From Dactylonectria macrodidyma (lineage: Eukaryota > Ascomycota > Sordariomycetes > Hypocreales > Nectriaceae), in the NCBI GenBank assembly GCA_020744425.1, contig JAGMUV010000020.1, forward strand, positions 992,001-1,056,000: DNA of 64,000 nucleotides. The letters run 5' to 3'. A model generated the notes under the pieces. The model was not told the origin of the DNA. It was given only the letters and a program-made list of their open reading frames with translations, and ran no database searches. Position 1 is the stretch's first letter. Every line of letters begins with the position of its first letter. Made by a program: the position numbers and the translations under genes. This document shows, piece by piece, positions 1-10,506 of the stretch.

Positions 1-28
1 CTAGTACTCCCAGTTATCCCAATCTTGG

Positions 29-839
29 TTAATGGCTCTCAAGTAATGCTACGAGAGCCACCCATGACTTACGTTCCCTTACTCGATCCCACCAAACCTT
101 AATTGACGATCTCTTCGAGATCTCGGTTTCCAGTTTTAGGTTCGATAGAAAGTGAAACCACGGCAAATGATACAAATCAACGAGTGAAAATTTCTGCAAA
201 CAGTTTTAGTTCTGCTTCTCCGGTAGGGTTTGTGTCGCATACATCACCAGCCAAGTGCTGCTTCGAAGACGTCACTTCCTCGTAGTAATCCAACGTCGTG
301 ATCAGCGTGGCTGTTAATTTGTCGACCTCTGCAGCATCAGGCCCACCCAGACCCATGTACCTACGATGATACGTGTCAGCGACCATAACCGCGTATAGCA
401 TTGCGGTGATTGGTGTACCCCTTGAATAGCTTCTCATACGCGAGAGCCTTTACCGATGGATCAAAGTAGGAGTACTCAATGCTAGCAGCTTGTTCGTAGT
501 ATCCGATATCCGCAGCAGATCGGTGTTGATCCAACTCTAGGATGCTGCCACGGCCATATTTGGCAACAAGATATTGGCAGATCGCTCGTGACTCGAAGAT
601 GCGAACCCCATCATCGTCAATAACAGGAATCCGTCCAAAAGGGTGGAATAAGGTCAAATGATCGGTACTCTAGATATGTTCAGCGAGATGGCAGCAAATA
701 TGGGTGGTAGTTCTACCTTGTGTTCTCCCTTCTGCATGTTGATGTTTGAGAGTTCATAGTTAACTCCTAGTTCCGTGAGAACGAGTATCACTCGTTGTGT
801 GCAGGTGGATTGTAAAGCTCCATATAGCGTGATGGTCAT
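29..839 (-). CDS. Glutathione S-transferase
   Basis: Predicted cytosolic GST that conjugates glutathione to electrophiles. Four exons (839-717, 669-419, 360-243, 193-29) give 218 residues, the usual size of a fungal GST. The N-terminal thioredoxin-like fold begins MTITLYG and has the STCTQRV active-site region. HPFGRIPV (cis-Pro glutathione-site loop) and ESRAICQYL follow, and the C-terminal helical domain contains GLGGPDAAEVDKL, LAGD and the exon-4 start KFSLVDLYHLPW. The introns are 47, 58 and 49 bp. All keep frame and have GT-AG ends. The stop is only 29 bases from the window edge but the gene is complete. It is divergent from the FAD monooxygenase at 1291, so the two may share regulation in handling an aromatic or toxic compound; that link is inference. 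Confidence 0.88.
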
Positions 840-1290
840 TTTGAAGTGTAGAATTTCTCAGGGTGATGGAAGAGTGAAATGTACGAGAATGTAGGCCGTT
901 TTTCAGGAGATGCTCAGCAAACAAGTCATTTTTACCTCACAAGGGATGCGTGCTTCTTTAAGGGGAAGACGTGACAGGTAGAATACCTTTTCTAAAGCCG
1001 GATTAGTGGAGTGTGGGGTGTGGAGGAATTGGTGGAGGATGTGGAGGATGCGGGGGATGTGGAGTATGTGGAGGATTCGGCACCGACGAGGCAGATCATG
1101 TCATGCGAGTTCAGAGGAGTGTGAAGCATTTGTGCCCGTCTGACCAAAACGGCATTTGAGGGTGGTATTTCCAACTTCTCTTGCGGTCAAAAAGATTGAT
1201 ATAAAGAAGGTCCCATGAAGTAATTCCTATAATTTCTGGAATCACAAATCACCATATCCACTTCAACATCAGAATCAATTGCCTAAGAAA
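840..1290. promoter_or_regulatory. Divergent intergenic region, GST / FAD monooxygenase
   Basis: About 450 bp separate two divergent start codons, so this is probably a shared promoter. It contains a short GGA-rich minisatellite (entered separately). I see no convincing gene here. Confidence 0.4.
1009..1080. repeat. GGA-rich minisatellite
   Basis: Imperfect copies of a TGGAGGATG-like unit run through this purine-rich tract (GTGGAGGAT, GTGGAGGAT, GGGGGATGTGGAG, GTGGAGGATT). It lies within the divergent promoter between the GST and the monooxygenase. Confidence 0.55.
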
Positions 1291-3134
1291 ATGGCTTCCA
1301 CAGCATCTCGAGGTCCCCGTCAGGTTGATGACACTATTCCCATTGCGCAGTCAGCCAGAACCGAATTCGACTTTGGTGACTTTGACCACTCTTCAATTCC
1401 TTTCGAAAAGGAAGAATGGCCAGTCATTGTCATAGGATCAAGCATGGTCGGGATGACGCTTGGTGTTATCCTAGGCTACCATGGGTATGACCAATGACCG
1501 CTTCAGGCAGGGCAGAACTAATACATTATATGGATCAAATAGTATCAAGTCTGTGTCATTCGACCGCCACCCATCCACTGCCATTCACCCCAGAGCTGCG
1601 CTCTTCCTGCTGCGATCAGTGGAGATCTATCGCCAACTTGGCCTCGAGGATCACCTTCGTAAGAACAGTGCTCTGAACTTTGACCTGGACGCTGGAATGG
1701 TTATCGTTGAAAAGCTGGTTGGCGGCAAGACACTCATGAATCTGCAGCAGAGCGATCCTGCAAAGGTCGCAAAGGTGACCCCAAGTCAACGACTGTGGCT
1801 CACTCAGAACATGTTCGAGCCCCTCTTGCGTGAGAGTGCTAAAGCATTTGGTGCAATCCAGGAGTTCAGTGAAGCTGTTATCCACTATGAAGAACAGCAA
1901 GGCGGCGTGGTGGTAGTCGTTCAGAATGTTCAGTCGAAGAAATTGAGAAAGTTCAAAGCGAAGTATCTCGTGTCAACCGATGGCAACAGGAGTGCTACAC
2001 GGAGAAAAGAGGGCATCGAATGGAAGGGCCCTGGGGTCATTAGCCAGAACATATCCATCAACTTCAAGGCCGACTTGACGTCTTATCTCGGCACACGCGC
2101 AAAGTATGGAGTGACATACATTGCGAATCCGAAAATCGACGCTGGATTTCGACTTGAGAGTGAAGGCAAGGGAGGATTCATGATCGTTTCGCGTGCGGGC
2201 GAGAAGAAACACTTTGCTCCAGATTCGGTCAGTGAGCGAGATGCGAAACAGTACTTCTATGACGCGACGGGTATTGAAGACCAGGTGGATATCGAAGTCG
2301 AATCTATCTCCTACTGGTCCGTTGCCGGTTTCAATAGTGAGCGATTCAGCAGCACTCAAGGCCGGGTGTTCATTGCTGGAGATGCCGCACATTTGATGCC
2401 TCCAACGGGGGGCATGGGTGGTAATACAGGCGTTCAGGTGTGTTTGAGCTATTCCTCCATTGCTAGGTTGGTTAGTTGTTAATCTCTATGTCCAGGATGT
2501 CCATAATCTGGCATGGAAGCTTGCCTACGTTCTTAGCGGCAAGGCGGCTCCATCTCTGCTTGGCACGTACAATTCTGAGCGGCAACCTGCCGCTGGCTTC
2601 ATGATGCGCCAGGCATTCTCTCGGCTACAGAAGCGCGTGCTCCGAACAACTCCTGACGAACCGGAGCTGGAGGACATAGTGTGCGAACTCGGTTACCGAT
2701 ACCCAACGGGAGCTAGTGTCCTCGATCAAGAGCACGCTGGCAACAATCCCCTGTACGAAGATCCATATTTGCCACTGGCAATCGCAGGAAGCCGGTTCCC
2801 GCACGTCATCATCACTGATACCACAACCCCTGACACGAAGGTCTCCACGCTTGACTTGATCAAAACCAATTTCGTACTATTCACGACAGATCCTTCATCC
2901 CCTTGGATTGATGCCGCAAAGAACGTGGCATTGGCTGTCGATGTTTACAGTCTCAATGAGACATCGGGTCCTCTGCGAGATGAGGACGGAAGCCTGCGTT
3001 CTGTTGCTAAAATATTGGAAGGGGAAGCTCTGTTGGTCAGACCAGATGGATTCATTGCTTGGAAAGCCAAAAAGATGGTTGGAGGACATCAAGAGGCCCT
3101 TAAGAGCGCCCTTCGGCAAGTTCTTGGTCTATGA
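1291..3134 (+). CDS. FAD-dependent aromatic monooxygenase (phenol hydroxylase-like)
   Basis: Class A flavoprotein monooxygenase expected to hydroxylate an aromatic or flavonoid-type substrate with NAD(P)H and O2. Exons 1291-1484, 1543-2437 and 2496-3134 give 575 residues; both introns are 58 bp. A reading frame extends upstream only through a TTG, so I take the ATG at 1291. Motifs: the dinucleotide-binding beta-alpha-beta VIVIGSSMVGM, which departs from GxGxxG; the DG motif YLVSTDGNRSATRR; and the GD motif RVFIAGDAAHLMPP with GGMGGNTGVQDVHNLAWKL, which is rebuilt across intron 2. The C-terminal ~200 residues have the thioredoxin-like extension of PheA/TfdB enzymes. Fungal relatives include the maackiain-detoxifying monooxygenase of Nectria haematococca, but the substrate cannot be read from sequence. 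Confidence 0.88.
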
Positions 3135-3607
3135 ACGTTTACTGCATTGGAATGGGTGGGTTTGAGGGCTGGCTGAGTCGAATGTGACAGAACAATCCAG
3201 ACCGTTACTTTCATTATGAAATATGCATACCATGCACGTATTTTCCATCAAATTACTGCAACAAGAATTATGTTCAATCAAGTAAGATGCGTCAAAGTTT
3301 AAGATTCTCTAGTATAAGGCTGTTCGCTCCATCGAGAGCGAGTTGCTACTGGCGCAGAGTCTCGAAAAAAAGGATTGTTTAAGATTCTTAAAGGAAAGAA
3401 AGCATTAAATTAAGCCACTAAAAGCTACCTTGCTAATTATAAATAGGGATTTAACTATATCCTAAGTTGAATGTGAACCACTAATCACTGTGGGCAGCTC
3501 AATTAGGAGTATGACGTACAACCACTGTAATGAGCTGCTAAATAAGATCAAGCCACGCATTTCCATTGCCTGCAAAGAATTTCTTTGTCTATCATCTTTG
3601 CTATACA
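3135..3607. other. Convergent 3' intergenic spacer
   Basis: AT-rich spacer of about 470 bp between two tail-to-tail genes. I see no gene or repeat. Confidence 0.4.
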
Positions 3608-5136
3608 TCAACCGGAGTTGAGTCTTTGATTTGAAACACTTTGTGGGACACATATAAGCTCTGGTGGAATAGTGCTGAGTCTTTGCGTCATTCCACTTTT
3701 ACCTTTGGTTCCTGTGGCTGAAATTTGGCTCAAGCAAGCAATATTTTCGCTTTTAGACCCAAAGGCTGCGGTTTTTGAGACTGGCTCCCGGGAGCGCACT
3801 GACTGTAGTTGAAGCTCTGATGGCATGTATGGCAATGAAACGGAGGAAGATTCAATGGAAGACGGTCGTTGTAGTCTCGGCGAATCATGACGTGCTGACG
3901 ATGGACGGTCTTGCCGTTGGGCTACAGCCGGTATTGCCGAAAACGACTGTCTTTGCAGTTGCAGTTGCTTTTGCGATATCAGTGACGCGAAGGATGAATC
4001 TGGAGTAACATTCGGTGCATGCAACCAGAATCTTGCATCGGTGGTTCCAGACTCAGACCGCCTCGAATATTGGCTGGCTCTGACTGGTGTCGAAGCTGAA
4101 ATATCCCCAACAGACTGGTTTGAAACGGGTCTTGATATTCCCGAAGCCTGCCGCCCTGGTGGGACGTAGTCCAACGATATTTGTGACACTGAAGCGACTG
4201 ATTCGGTGTGCGTCAGAGGAGATGAATTAGATATGCCCTCAGTGCTGTCTCCAAGCAACATAGAGAGCCCGGCGTTATCAGTCGAGCTCAACACGACACG
4301 CTGCCCCTCCAACAATTCTAGCTTGTTTACTTGAACGACCTCTTTCTCGTCATCGTAGGGAACGGTCGGAAACGTAGCCTTGCTACGTTTCAGGGCTAGG
4401 TTCGGGGCATGAAAGGTAGGCTTAGGAGGGGATGCGCGTACGTCGTGTTGGCCGGAAGATGATGGCGAGGAGGGCAGGGTAGTTTGACTAAGGTTCAAGC
4501 TGGTAGAAAGTGATGCTGTCCCTGCTGGCGGGGTGCTTCGAGGAATAGGGGTCGAGAAACTGGTAGACACTGGCGAATGTTAGTGAGATGTTGGAATAGC
4601 CTGCGGCCTATTTACTTACCTGGTACGTCTCCCATAAAATCTCCTAGAAGTGCAATGTTGTCAAACACCAACGGAGCTTTCTCAATGCTACGGCTTTCAA
4701 TAGCCTTCTGCTGGTCAGCAACAGGGGACCAAAGGGCCATCTGCCGCACAAAGATTAACTCTGCAAGCACGGCCGAATGATGGCGACTTATCACAGGCTC
4801 GTGGTTTCGAAACTGAAGTGAGTCACCGAGAATCCATTTCATCCTATTTCGAAATGGCGTCTTGCCTCGATGGGCCCCCGGCCGACACCTTTCGACAACC
4901 TCGCATGCTTCAGAAAGACCGACGTGGGCAGCCTCGATGATGCTGTTCACGCGGTCGAGGGTCTCGGTCTGCTGCTCGAGGAGGGCTAGATGCTCATTGC
5001 GGAGCTCTATAAGAAGTTGCAAGTCTTTGTTACAAGTGCGCACGAGCTCCAGACAGCTGCGGATCTCGCTGGGGACTTGGTCATACTCGATGGTTAAGTT
5101 GGTTAGACGGCGGAGGGGATTGATGGAGCCACCCAT
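3608..5136 (-). CDS. Unknown protein: helical N-terminus, disordered Ser-rich tail
   Basis: I do not recognise a named family. Exons 5136-4620 and 4569-3608 flank a 50 bp intron and give 492 residues. The first ~175 residues are helical and leucine-rich (for example LQLLIELRNEHLALLEQQ, coiled-coil-like), recalling the helical N-terminal modules of fungal NLR-like signalling proteins. From residue ~175 on the chain is Ser/Thr/Pro-rich and low complexity (TPIPRSTPP, SSPSSSG), as in disordered regulatory tails with phosphorylation sites. The apparent start of exon 2 as a separate ORF is a GTG and not a real start. No catalytic motif, signal peptide or membrane segment is visible. Confidence 0.7.
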
Positions 5137-6204
5137 TATGGCGTCATAGGTTGATGGCGAAGGGGGGTCTATCGAGCCGTGCGGTCTCGTTCATTCACCA
5201 GGGGCGAAGACGTAAAGCGTAACGCAACAGTAAAACACGTGGTGTAGGCTCAGTTGCCTAGGGAAAGGCTTCCATGGGTCAAAACAGCTCGTGTAAAATG
5301 AAGACCGAATAGCTCAATAGGGTGAACAATCAAGAGGCCCAGATAAGGGCAGGAAAAAGGCAAAGAGGGGATGAGAGAAGTGCTAAACCCGTTCCTCGAC
5401 ACCCTACTACGAGTATCCACATCTCCCCGTATGGGGTTGGCTTTCACGCCATTCAGAAATTGCCATCTGAAAATGTAACGTCTCCTAGGTGTATCGGGGT
5501 CTTCAGCTGACAGGCAGCCTCAGAGCACCGGTCTGTTTTGCAAAGACGTGTTGGTGGCTTGGTTTCACAGATCCCTAGTCCTGGTCAGAGGCCCACTCGA
5601 CGTTCAGGGAAAGGTCACAAGGAGGTTTACTTCGGCGGCAAGATCTGAATCGGGGCAAGTCATATGCAAGGTGATTATAGAAAGTGGAACTTCTAAAGAC
5701 TAGGAATGCGGCGTTGAAGTCGGGCAGGTACATAGGGCACGTTAGCTTCACGCCCGACAACTATGAGCCAGGGGATCCTCTCAAGACTCTCAGTTCGTAG
5801 CCGTGGTGATTGACGCACGTAAGAGGAAGGTATCTAGGATTTTCAAATACTCGCTTATGAGTCGTAGGGGGCCCATGAAATTGTCTGTCCAGATCCGGCG
5901 TTGGGAGGTGCCGAAGACAGCGTGTTTTGTGGGTCAGTCTGTTGGTTGCAAGAACAGTCAAAGAGTCACGACCAACAACCAACAGTTTTGGCCCACCTTT
6001 TGCGCCTTACTGGGCTCGTCATTGGCCACCTAATTTCAAATGGGATCTATGTGCATGCTCAGCTCCATCTTAACAAAGTTTCTCCTCCCTCGCGGGTGGG
6101 GAGAAAGAGAGACAACAAGGGATCGGCGATAAACAAATTTCAACACAGGATCAGGTGCAGGGCAAGTGGGTTTCCCTCGCTCATGAATTCATAGCTGGAA
6201 TATT
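5137..6204. other. Intergenic region without recognised gene
   Basis: About 1.07 kb upstream of the minus-strand unknown gene and downstream of the membrane protein. Only short unsupported frames occur in it. It probably holds the promoter of the 5136 gene near its left end. Confidence 0.4.
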
Positions 6205-7554
6205 TTATGCAGGAATTATGACCGGTTCCAGTACTCGTCGTGGAGAGCTGTACCGAGTACCATCTCCGTGGCTGAGTTTCTCCAATCCAGGGCACACAAC
6301 CAGTGACGACCGCCCCGAACCAGGGTGGTCTGTTCCAAATACGAACTGCCAATCGCTTGGCTGCGACAGCAACACGTAGCCAAGTTTTGTACACTCGATG
6401 ATGACGGCTTGCAAGTGGCTTGTCTGTTCATCCCGCCTTACTCCGTCGGCTCCGACGAAGTAATGCAAGAATGTGTTGAGGGCGTTTGCAAGGGCCAGGG
6501 CCTGAGGAGCCACAAGTTCCTCGGACACTGGTAGCGGGGTCCGTTCGGCTGCGTTGGGGTGGAGAAGCAGAGCAGACAGATGGCGCCATTTGGACAACGC
6601 AACAGGCACGACTAGCGATTGAAGGTTAGATTCCGGGATTGCCGCATTGCCAAGGGTTGATATGATAGGGTGCTTACTCAGAGGATTGCCTGGGTGCTGC
6701 TCAGGGAAAGGGATCGACTGGAGGAATGCCGCGAGAGGTGCAGGAAGCATCGACAGAGAGCTCCGTGAATTGACGTCGATGCTCTTGAAGACGATAGTGG
6801 AAATGACATGGCGCAGGCCAGCTTGACGTGATTTGGGGTTGATACACAATCCAGCAACGGCATCTGAGGTTGGCCCAGATGTAAAGCCGAGGTTGACGAG
6901 GTGTTGTGACAACAATGATGAGCTGACGGTCATTGTTCCGACATTGTAGTGGTTTTCGACGTGTTGGTGGATGAGATCACCTAGAGCCTGCAATTCTGCC
7001 CCAATTTCTTTGTCAGGTGTCGCGGCAAGGAGGAATTGGTCAATCTGGCTGTCACTGCCCGAAGCACTCGCTGCGATAGGACTGGTGACGATACTCGCGT
7101 AGCCCTTTGATTCCGGAGTTGTAGTGACGACCTTTACATCACCTGCTAGACTTTTGCCCGTCCAACGGCGATGCAGTAACCAGGCTGCTGCAAACCCAAA
7201 GATCAGCCCAACAACCGCGCATCCAACTGCAATCCCTGCGATTGCACCAGTTGAGACTCCAGAGTTCCTGGACTGGGAAATCGTCGTGGAGTGATCAGCA
7301 GACGTTGCAACGAGAGATGTTGTCTGCTTGCTAGTGATGGAGCTGGCGTCATCCGCCGTAGTGACTGTCGCCTTGTCTGTTGTGGTTTGCGCGACAATTC
7401 CCGATATCGTGGTCGTCACTGTCTCCGTCCCAAGTACTACTGCTATGACGTGGTGACTTGTCGCGGTCGCAGACAGGTTGTCGCTAGACCAGAACGTGCA
7501 CTCATATGGTGTCGTGACAGTGGTAGTTGGAATGAACGTCGTCGACGCCGCCAT
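6205..7554 (-). CDS. Single-pass membrane protein with Ser/Thr-rich ectodomain
   Basis: Unspliced ORF of 449 residues starting MAASTTFIPTTTVTT. Residues 1-100 are very Thr/Ser-rich, suited to heavy O-glycosylation, with one Cys near position 19. A clear membrane helix at about 103-127 (GAIAGIAVG then VVGLIFGFAAAWLL) is followed by the basic stop-transfer HRRW. The ~320-residue C-terminal part is well-ordered looking and lacks low complexity; it should lie in the cytosol if the protein is type I. This layout resembles fungal cell-wall stress sensors and mucin-like membrane proteins, but there is no obvious N-terminal signal peptide and I do not recognise the cytosolic domain. It is divergent from the Hsp70-like gene at 8183. 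Confidence 0.75.
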   Translation of the reverse strand: MAASTTFIPTTTVTTPYECTFWSSDNLSATATSHHVIAVVLGTETVTTTISGIVAQTTTDKATVTTADDASSITSKQTTSLVATSADHSTTISQSRNSGVSTGAIAGIAVGCAVVGLIFGFAAAWLLHRRWTGKSLAGDVKVVTTTPESKGYASIVTSPIAASASGSDSQIDQFLLAATPDKEIGAELQALGDLIHQHVENHYNVGTMTVSSSLLSQHLVNLGFTSGPTSDAVAGLCINPKSRQAGLRHVISTIVFKSIDVNSRSSLSMLPAPLAAFLQSIPFPEQHPGNPLSKHPIISTLGNAAIPESNLQSLVVPVALSKWRHLSALLLHPNAAERTPLPVSEELVAPQALALANALNTFLHYFVGADGVRRDEQTSHLQAVIIECTKLGYVLLSQPSDWQFVFGTDHPGSGRSSLVVCPGLEKLSHGDGTRYSSPRRVLEPVIIPA

Positions 7555-8182
7555 ATTGCGAGCAGGCGAGATGCTGTATTGGGTCGATGGCGGTAGAAGA
7601 AATCCTCCTAGAGAAAGTTGGAGATGAGGACAAACAAAGAGGATCTGGCTGAACGAAGTCAGTCCTGCACGAGATAGATCAGTCTATGCACATGAGTCAA
7701 GGCTCTAAAAGTACCATTCTTAACGCCGCCCCGATTAAGCTGTTGGTAATCCGTGCATTCAACCCTCATGGTGGCAATGGTGGATCAACTCTCATGATCC
7801 ATCGAACCGGACCTTCCGAAATCATACTCGTGGACTCGGGGAGAACTATACTTGAGCCCGAATACAGGGTTCTGTGCCCCATACTCATTGTTAGCGTTGT
7901 CGGTTCGGGGTCATGCAAGTTATCGGCTGAGACCCTGTTGCGGACGAGCTAACGACCCTTGTTTGTCAGGACCAACATGCAGATATCTGGTGGGCTCTGC
8001 ATCCACAACGCGTTGCTCCGGAGGAACCAGATTCGTGATTCTAATTTCCCGACAGGGTGGAAAACTGTTCGGTTCTACCCCGGTGACGTGATTTAATAGG
8101 TTTGAAATCAATGTGAATTTCAACCCAAGCACATTGGCCATTGATCAGTGTTGTGCTACCTTGCACTCGTCGCAAGCTCCGC
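7555..8182. promoter_or_regulatory. Divergent intergenic region, membrane protein / Hsp70-like gene
   Basis: About 630 bp between two divergent start codons, probably containing both promoters. Short frames in it have no family support. Confidence 0.35.
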
Positions 8183-10325
8183 ATGAAGTCCGAGAGAATG
8201 GAGAATCCGGCGGATATTCTGATATCTATCGATCTGGGTACGACCTTCACAGGTGGGTGATGAGATTTAAGTCTTCAAGTTTGCAAGCAAGTTAACAGAA
8301 CCAGGTGTGGCCTGGATGACCCCCCGAACGCCAATTCAGGTCATCAACGACTGGCCGGGCAGTGGGGATCGTGGAGAGCGTAAAGTACCAACAACGCTCA
8401 TCTACAATGCTGACGGCAGCTTGAACTCGTGGGGTTTCATGTGCGGCGACGATGATGACTCAGTACCAGACAGAACCAGGCGTGAATTCTTCAAGATATT
8501 CATAGATGGAGACACCCTCGCCGCGGCCCAGCAACAAGGCCTCTCAAGTGCTCCAAAAAGTGTGGCCGAAGCCGGAGGGTTCTTGACGGACTATCTCCAA
8601 CAAATTTACGCCCACGTGAAGGAAAGTATCGAGATGCAAATCGGGAAACGGCATACTGGGGGCTGGAAAGACATGGCCGTGAAGTTTCTCTTCAGCGTAC
8701 CCACGACGTGGACGAACATGAGCATCATCAACACCTTTAAAGGAATAATACGGGACGCTGGATTTGGCACCGAGGGACCCAAGCACACAGCGGAAGTCGA
8801 CTTGACCGAGGCAGAGGCGGCCTCTGTCGCAACGCTCAAGACGAGTGCCGTCAACTTCAACGTCGGCAGCATGTTCTTAACAGTAGATGCTGGCGGCGGC
8901 ACAACAGATCTAGCCTTGATGCGCATCACCTCAAACGATACGGCGTTCCCTCAAATGTCTCAAGTTGCGGCTGTCAGGGGCATCGGTATCGGGTCGTCTT
9001 TGATCGACAGAGCATTCGTTCGATTGGTCGCACAGCGCTTGGCCGAGTACCCGGACGTCCAAGACAAGCTCCCTTCCGACTTTGCGATGCGAATCTCGAG
9101 AAATCATCATTTCAGGACCGTCAAGCACAAGTTTGGCGAGAAGGTTTACATGCAGAACGTCTTCAAGATCCAGATGGAGGGCGTAGCATACGACTTCAGC
9201 CACGCCGGCCTAAATGTCGAGGGTGGGCGGATGGTATTTACCAAGTAAGTTCCACCACGTCAATTGAGTAAGGTATGGATACAATGTCTTAGCGGAGAAT
9301 AACCATTTGAACAGGGAAGAAATCCAGTCACTATTTGACCAGCAAATCGAAGGCATTATGAAACGGATATTAGAGCAACTAGATTGGTTAAGTGGCAATG
9401 GACGTACGGAACAAGTGGTCAGTGCTATCCGTTGTCGATAACCCGAGTCACCAGCTAATGTCTAATCGTAGGAGTACATGATCCTGGCCGGGGGGCTTGG
9501 CAGCTCTGCTTACGTCCGGGAGACTATCCAGCAGCAGTTGATGGCATGCAACCACCCCAATGCGAAGCAAATTGTTGTCATTCCCTGTCAAGAGCCCCAG
9601 CTGGTCGTTGCGCGTGGTCTTCTCTTTGATCAGCAACAGAGAATCGAGACGGGAAACATAGCAGTTTTGGCCTCACGAATAGCTCGAGCTAGCTACGGAG
9701 TAGTGATCCGGGAGCCGTACTCGCCAGCCATTCACTTCGATGAGGAGGTTGCAGATGATCGTTTCAATCCGAAACAAAAATGGGCACTCAATCAAATCCA
9801 GTGGCTTATTCGGAAGGTGTGTAGTAACGACTTGAAAGCTGAGTATGGCTATTTAGTTTGGCACTGACAATTAGAGCAGGGCGATGTGATCAATCCCAGC
9901 ACTCCACTAGCCAAGACGTTTGAGATCCAGCTAGGCCAAGGAGACACGACAAGGTCATGGGATGCCGTGATTGTCACGTCTCAGAACGAACCGACGTTTC
10001 TCCCTCGAAGTTTGAAGAAAGGTATGTTGGTTGTCAAAGAAGCAGGGGCTCGAAAGTGAACACGGCTCTAACCGCGTCATATACACAACCCACAGCAGGC
10101 GCAACGAAACTCTGCTCGGTGAAGAGCAACCTTGCCGGCGTCCAACAACACCAGATGGTTCTTAAGAAGAAGCGAAAGTCATGGTTTCGAAAAGGCCAAA
10201 GTTTTTATCTTTGTCAGTTTGACGTGCGCGTCATCGTCGCTCCGGCAGATTTGCGGTTCGAGCTGTGGTTCGGCGGATATAAGTTCTCCGGCAACCATGA
10301 GCCGATTGCCGTCAAGTGGGATTAA
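8183..10325 (+). CDS. Fungal Hsp70-like actin-fold ATPase
   Basis: Actin-fold ATPase of the fungal Hsp70-like group. Six exons (8183-8252, 8305-9244, 9315-9417, 9472-9816, 9880-10021, 10096-10325) give 609 residues. Nucleotide-binding motifs: phosphate-1 DLGTTFTGVAW, joined across intron 1; phosphate-2 LTVDAGGGTTDLALM; and the adenosine motif MILAGGLGSSAYVRETI. The C-terminus is not a classical peptide-binding domain plus EEVD lid; it ends in a short beta-rich segment (FDVRVIVAPADLRFELWF). Such proteins are multicopy in fungi and their clients are unknown. The start is ATG 8183, or the in-frame ATG at 8198. The last acceptor is a CAGCAG tandem, so one Ala may be optional. The gene is tail-to-tail with the next gene. 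Confidence 0.85.
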
Positions 10326-10506
10326 TATGGCATCAAGGATTCCGCTCTTATGGAGGATTAGGTACGAGGAGAATGTGATGAAGAACGGGAATTTCCTAAG
10401 TGATACATTTTTCTAATATAGACATACCCCTTGTACCCTTGCATTTGATCCTACCACGCTTTCAGACTCCCTCTTTTCAGAACCTTGAGCAAGACATCTT
10501 AAACTA

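Noticed and set aside
1279..1290. Upstream extension of the FAD monooxygenase
   Set aside because: The longer frame begins at TTG. The first ATG at 1291 is the normal eukaryotic start.
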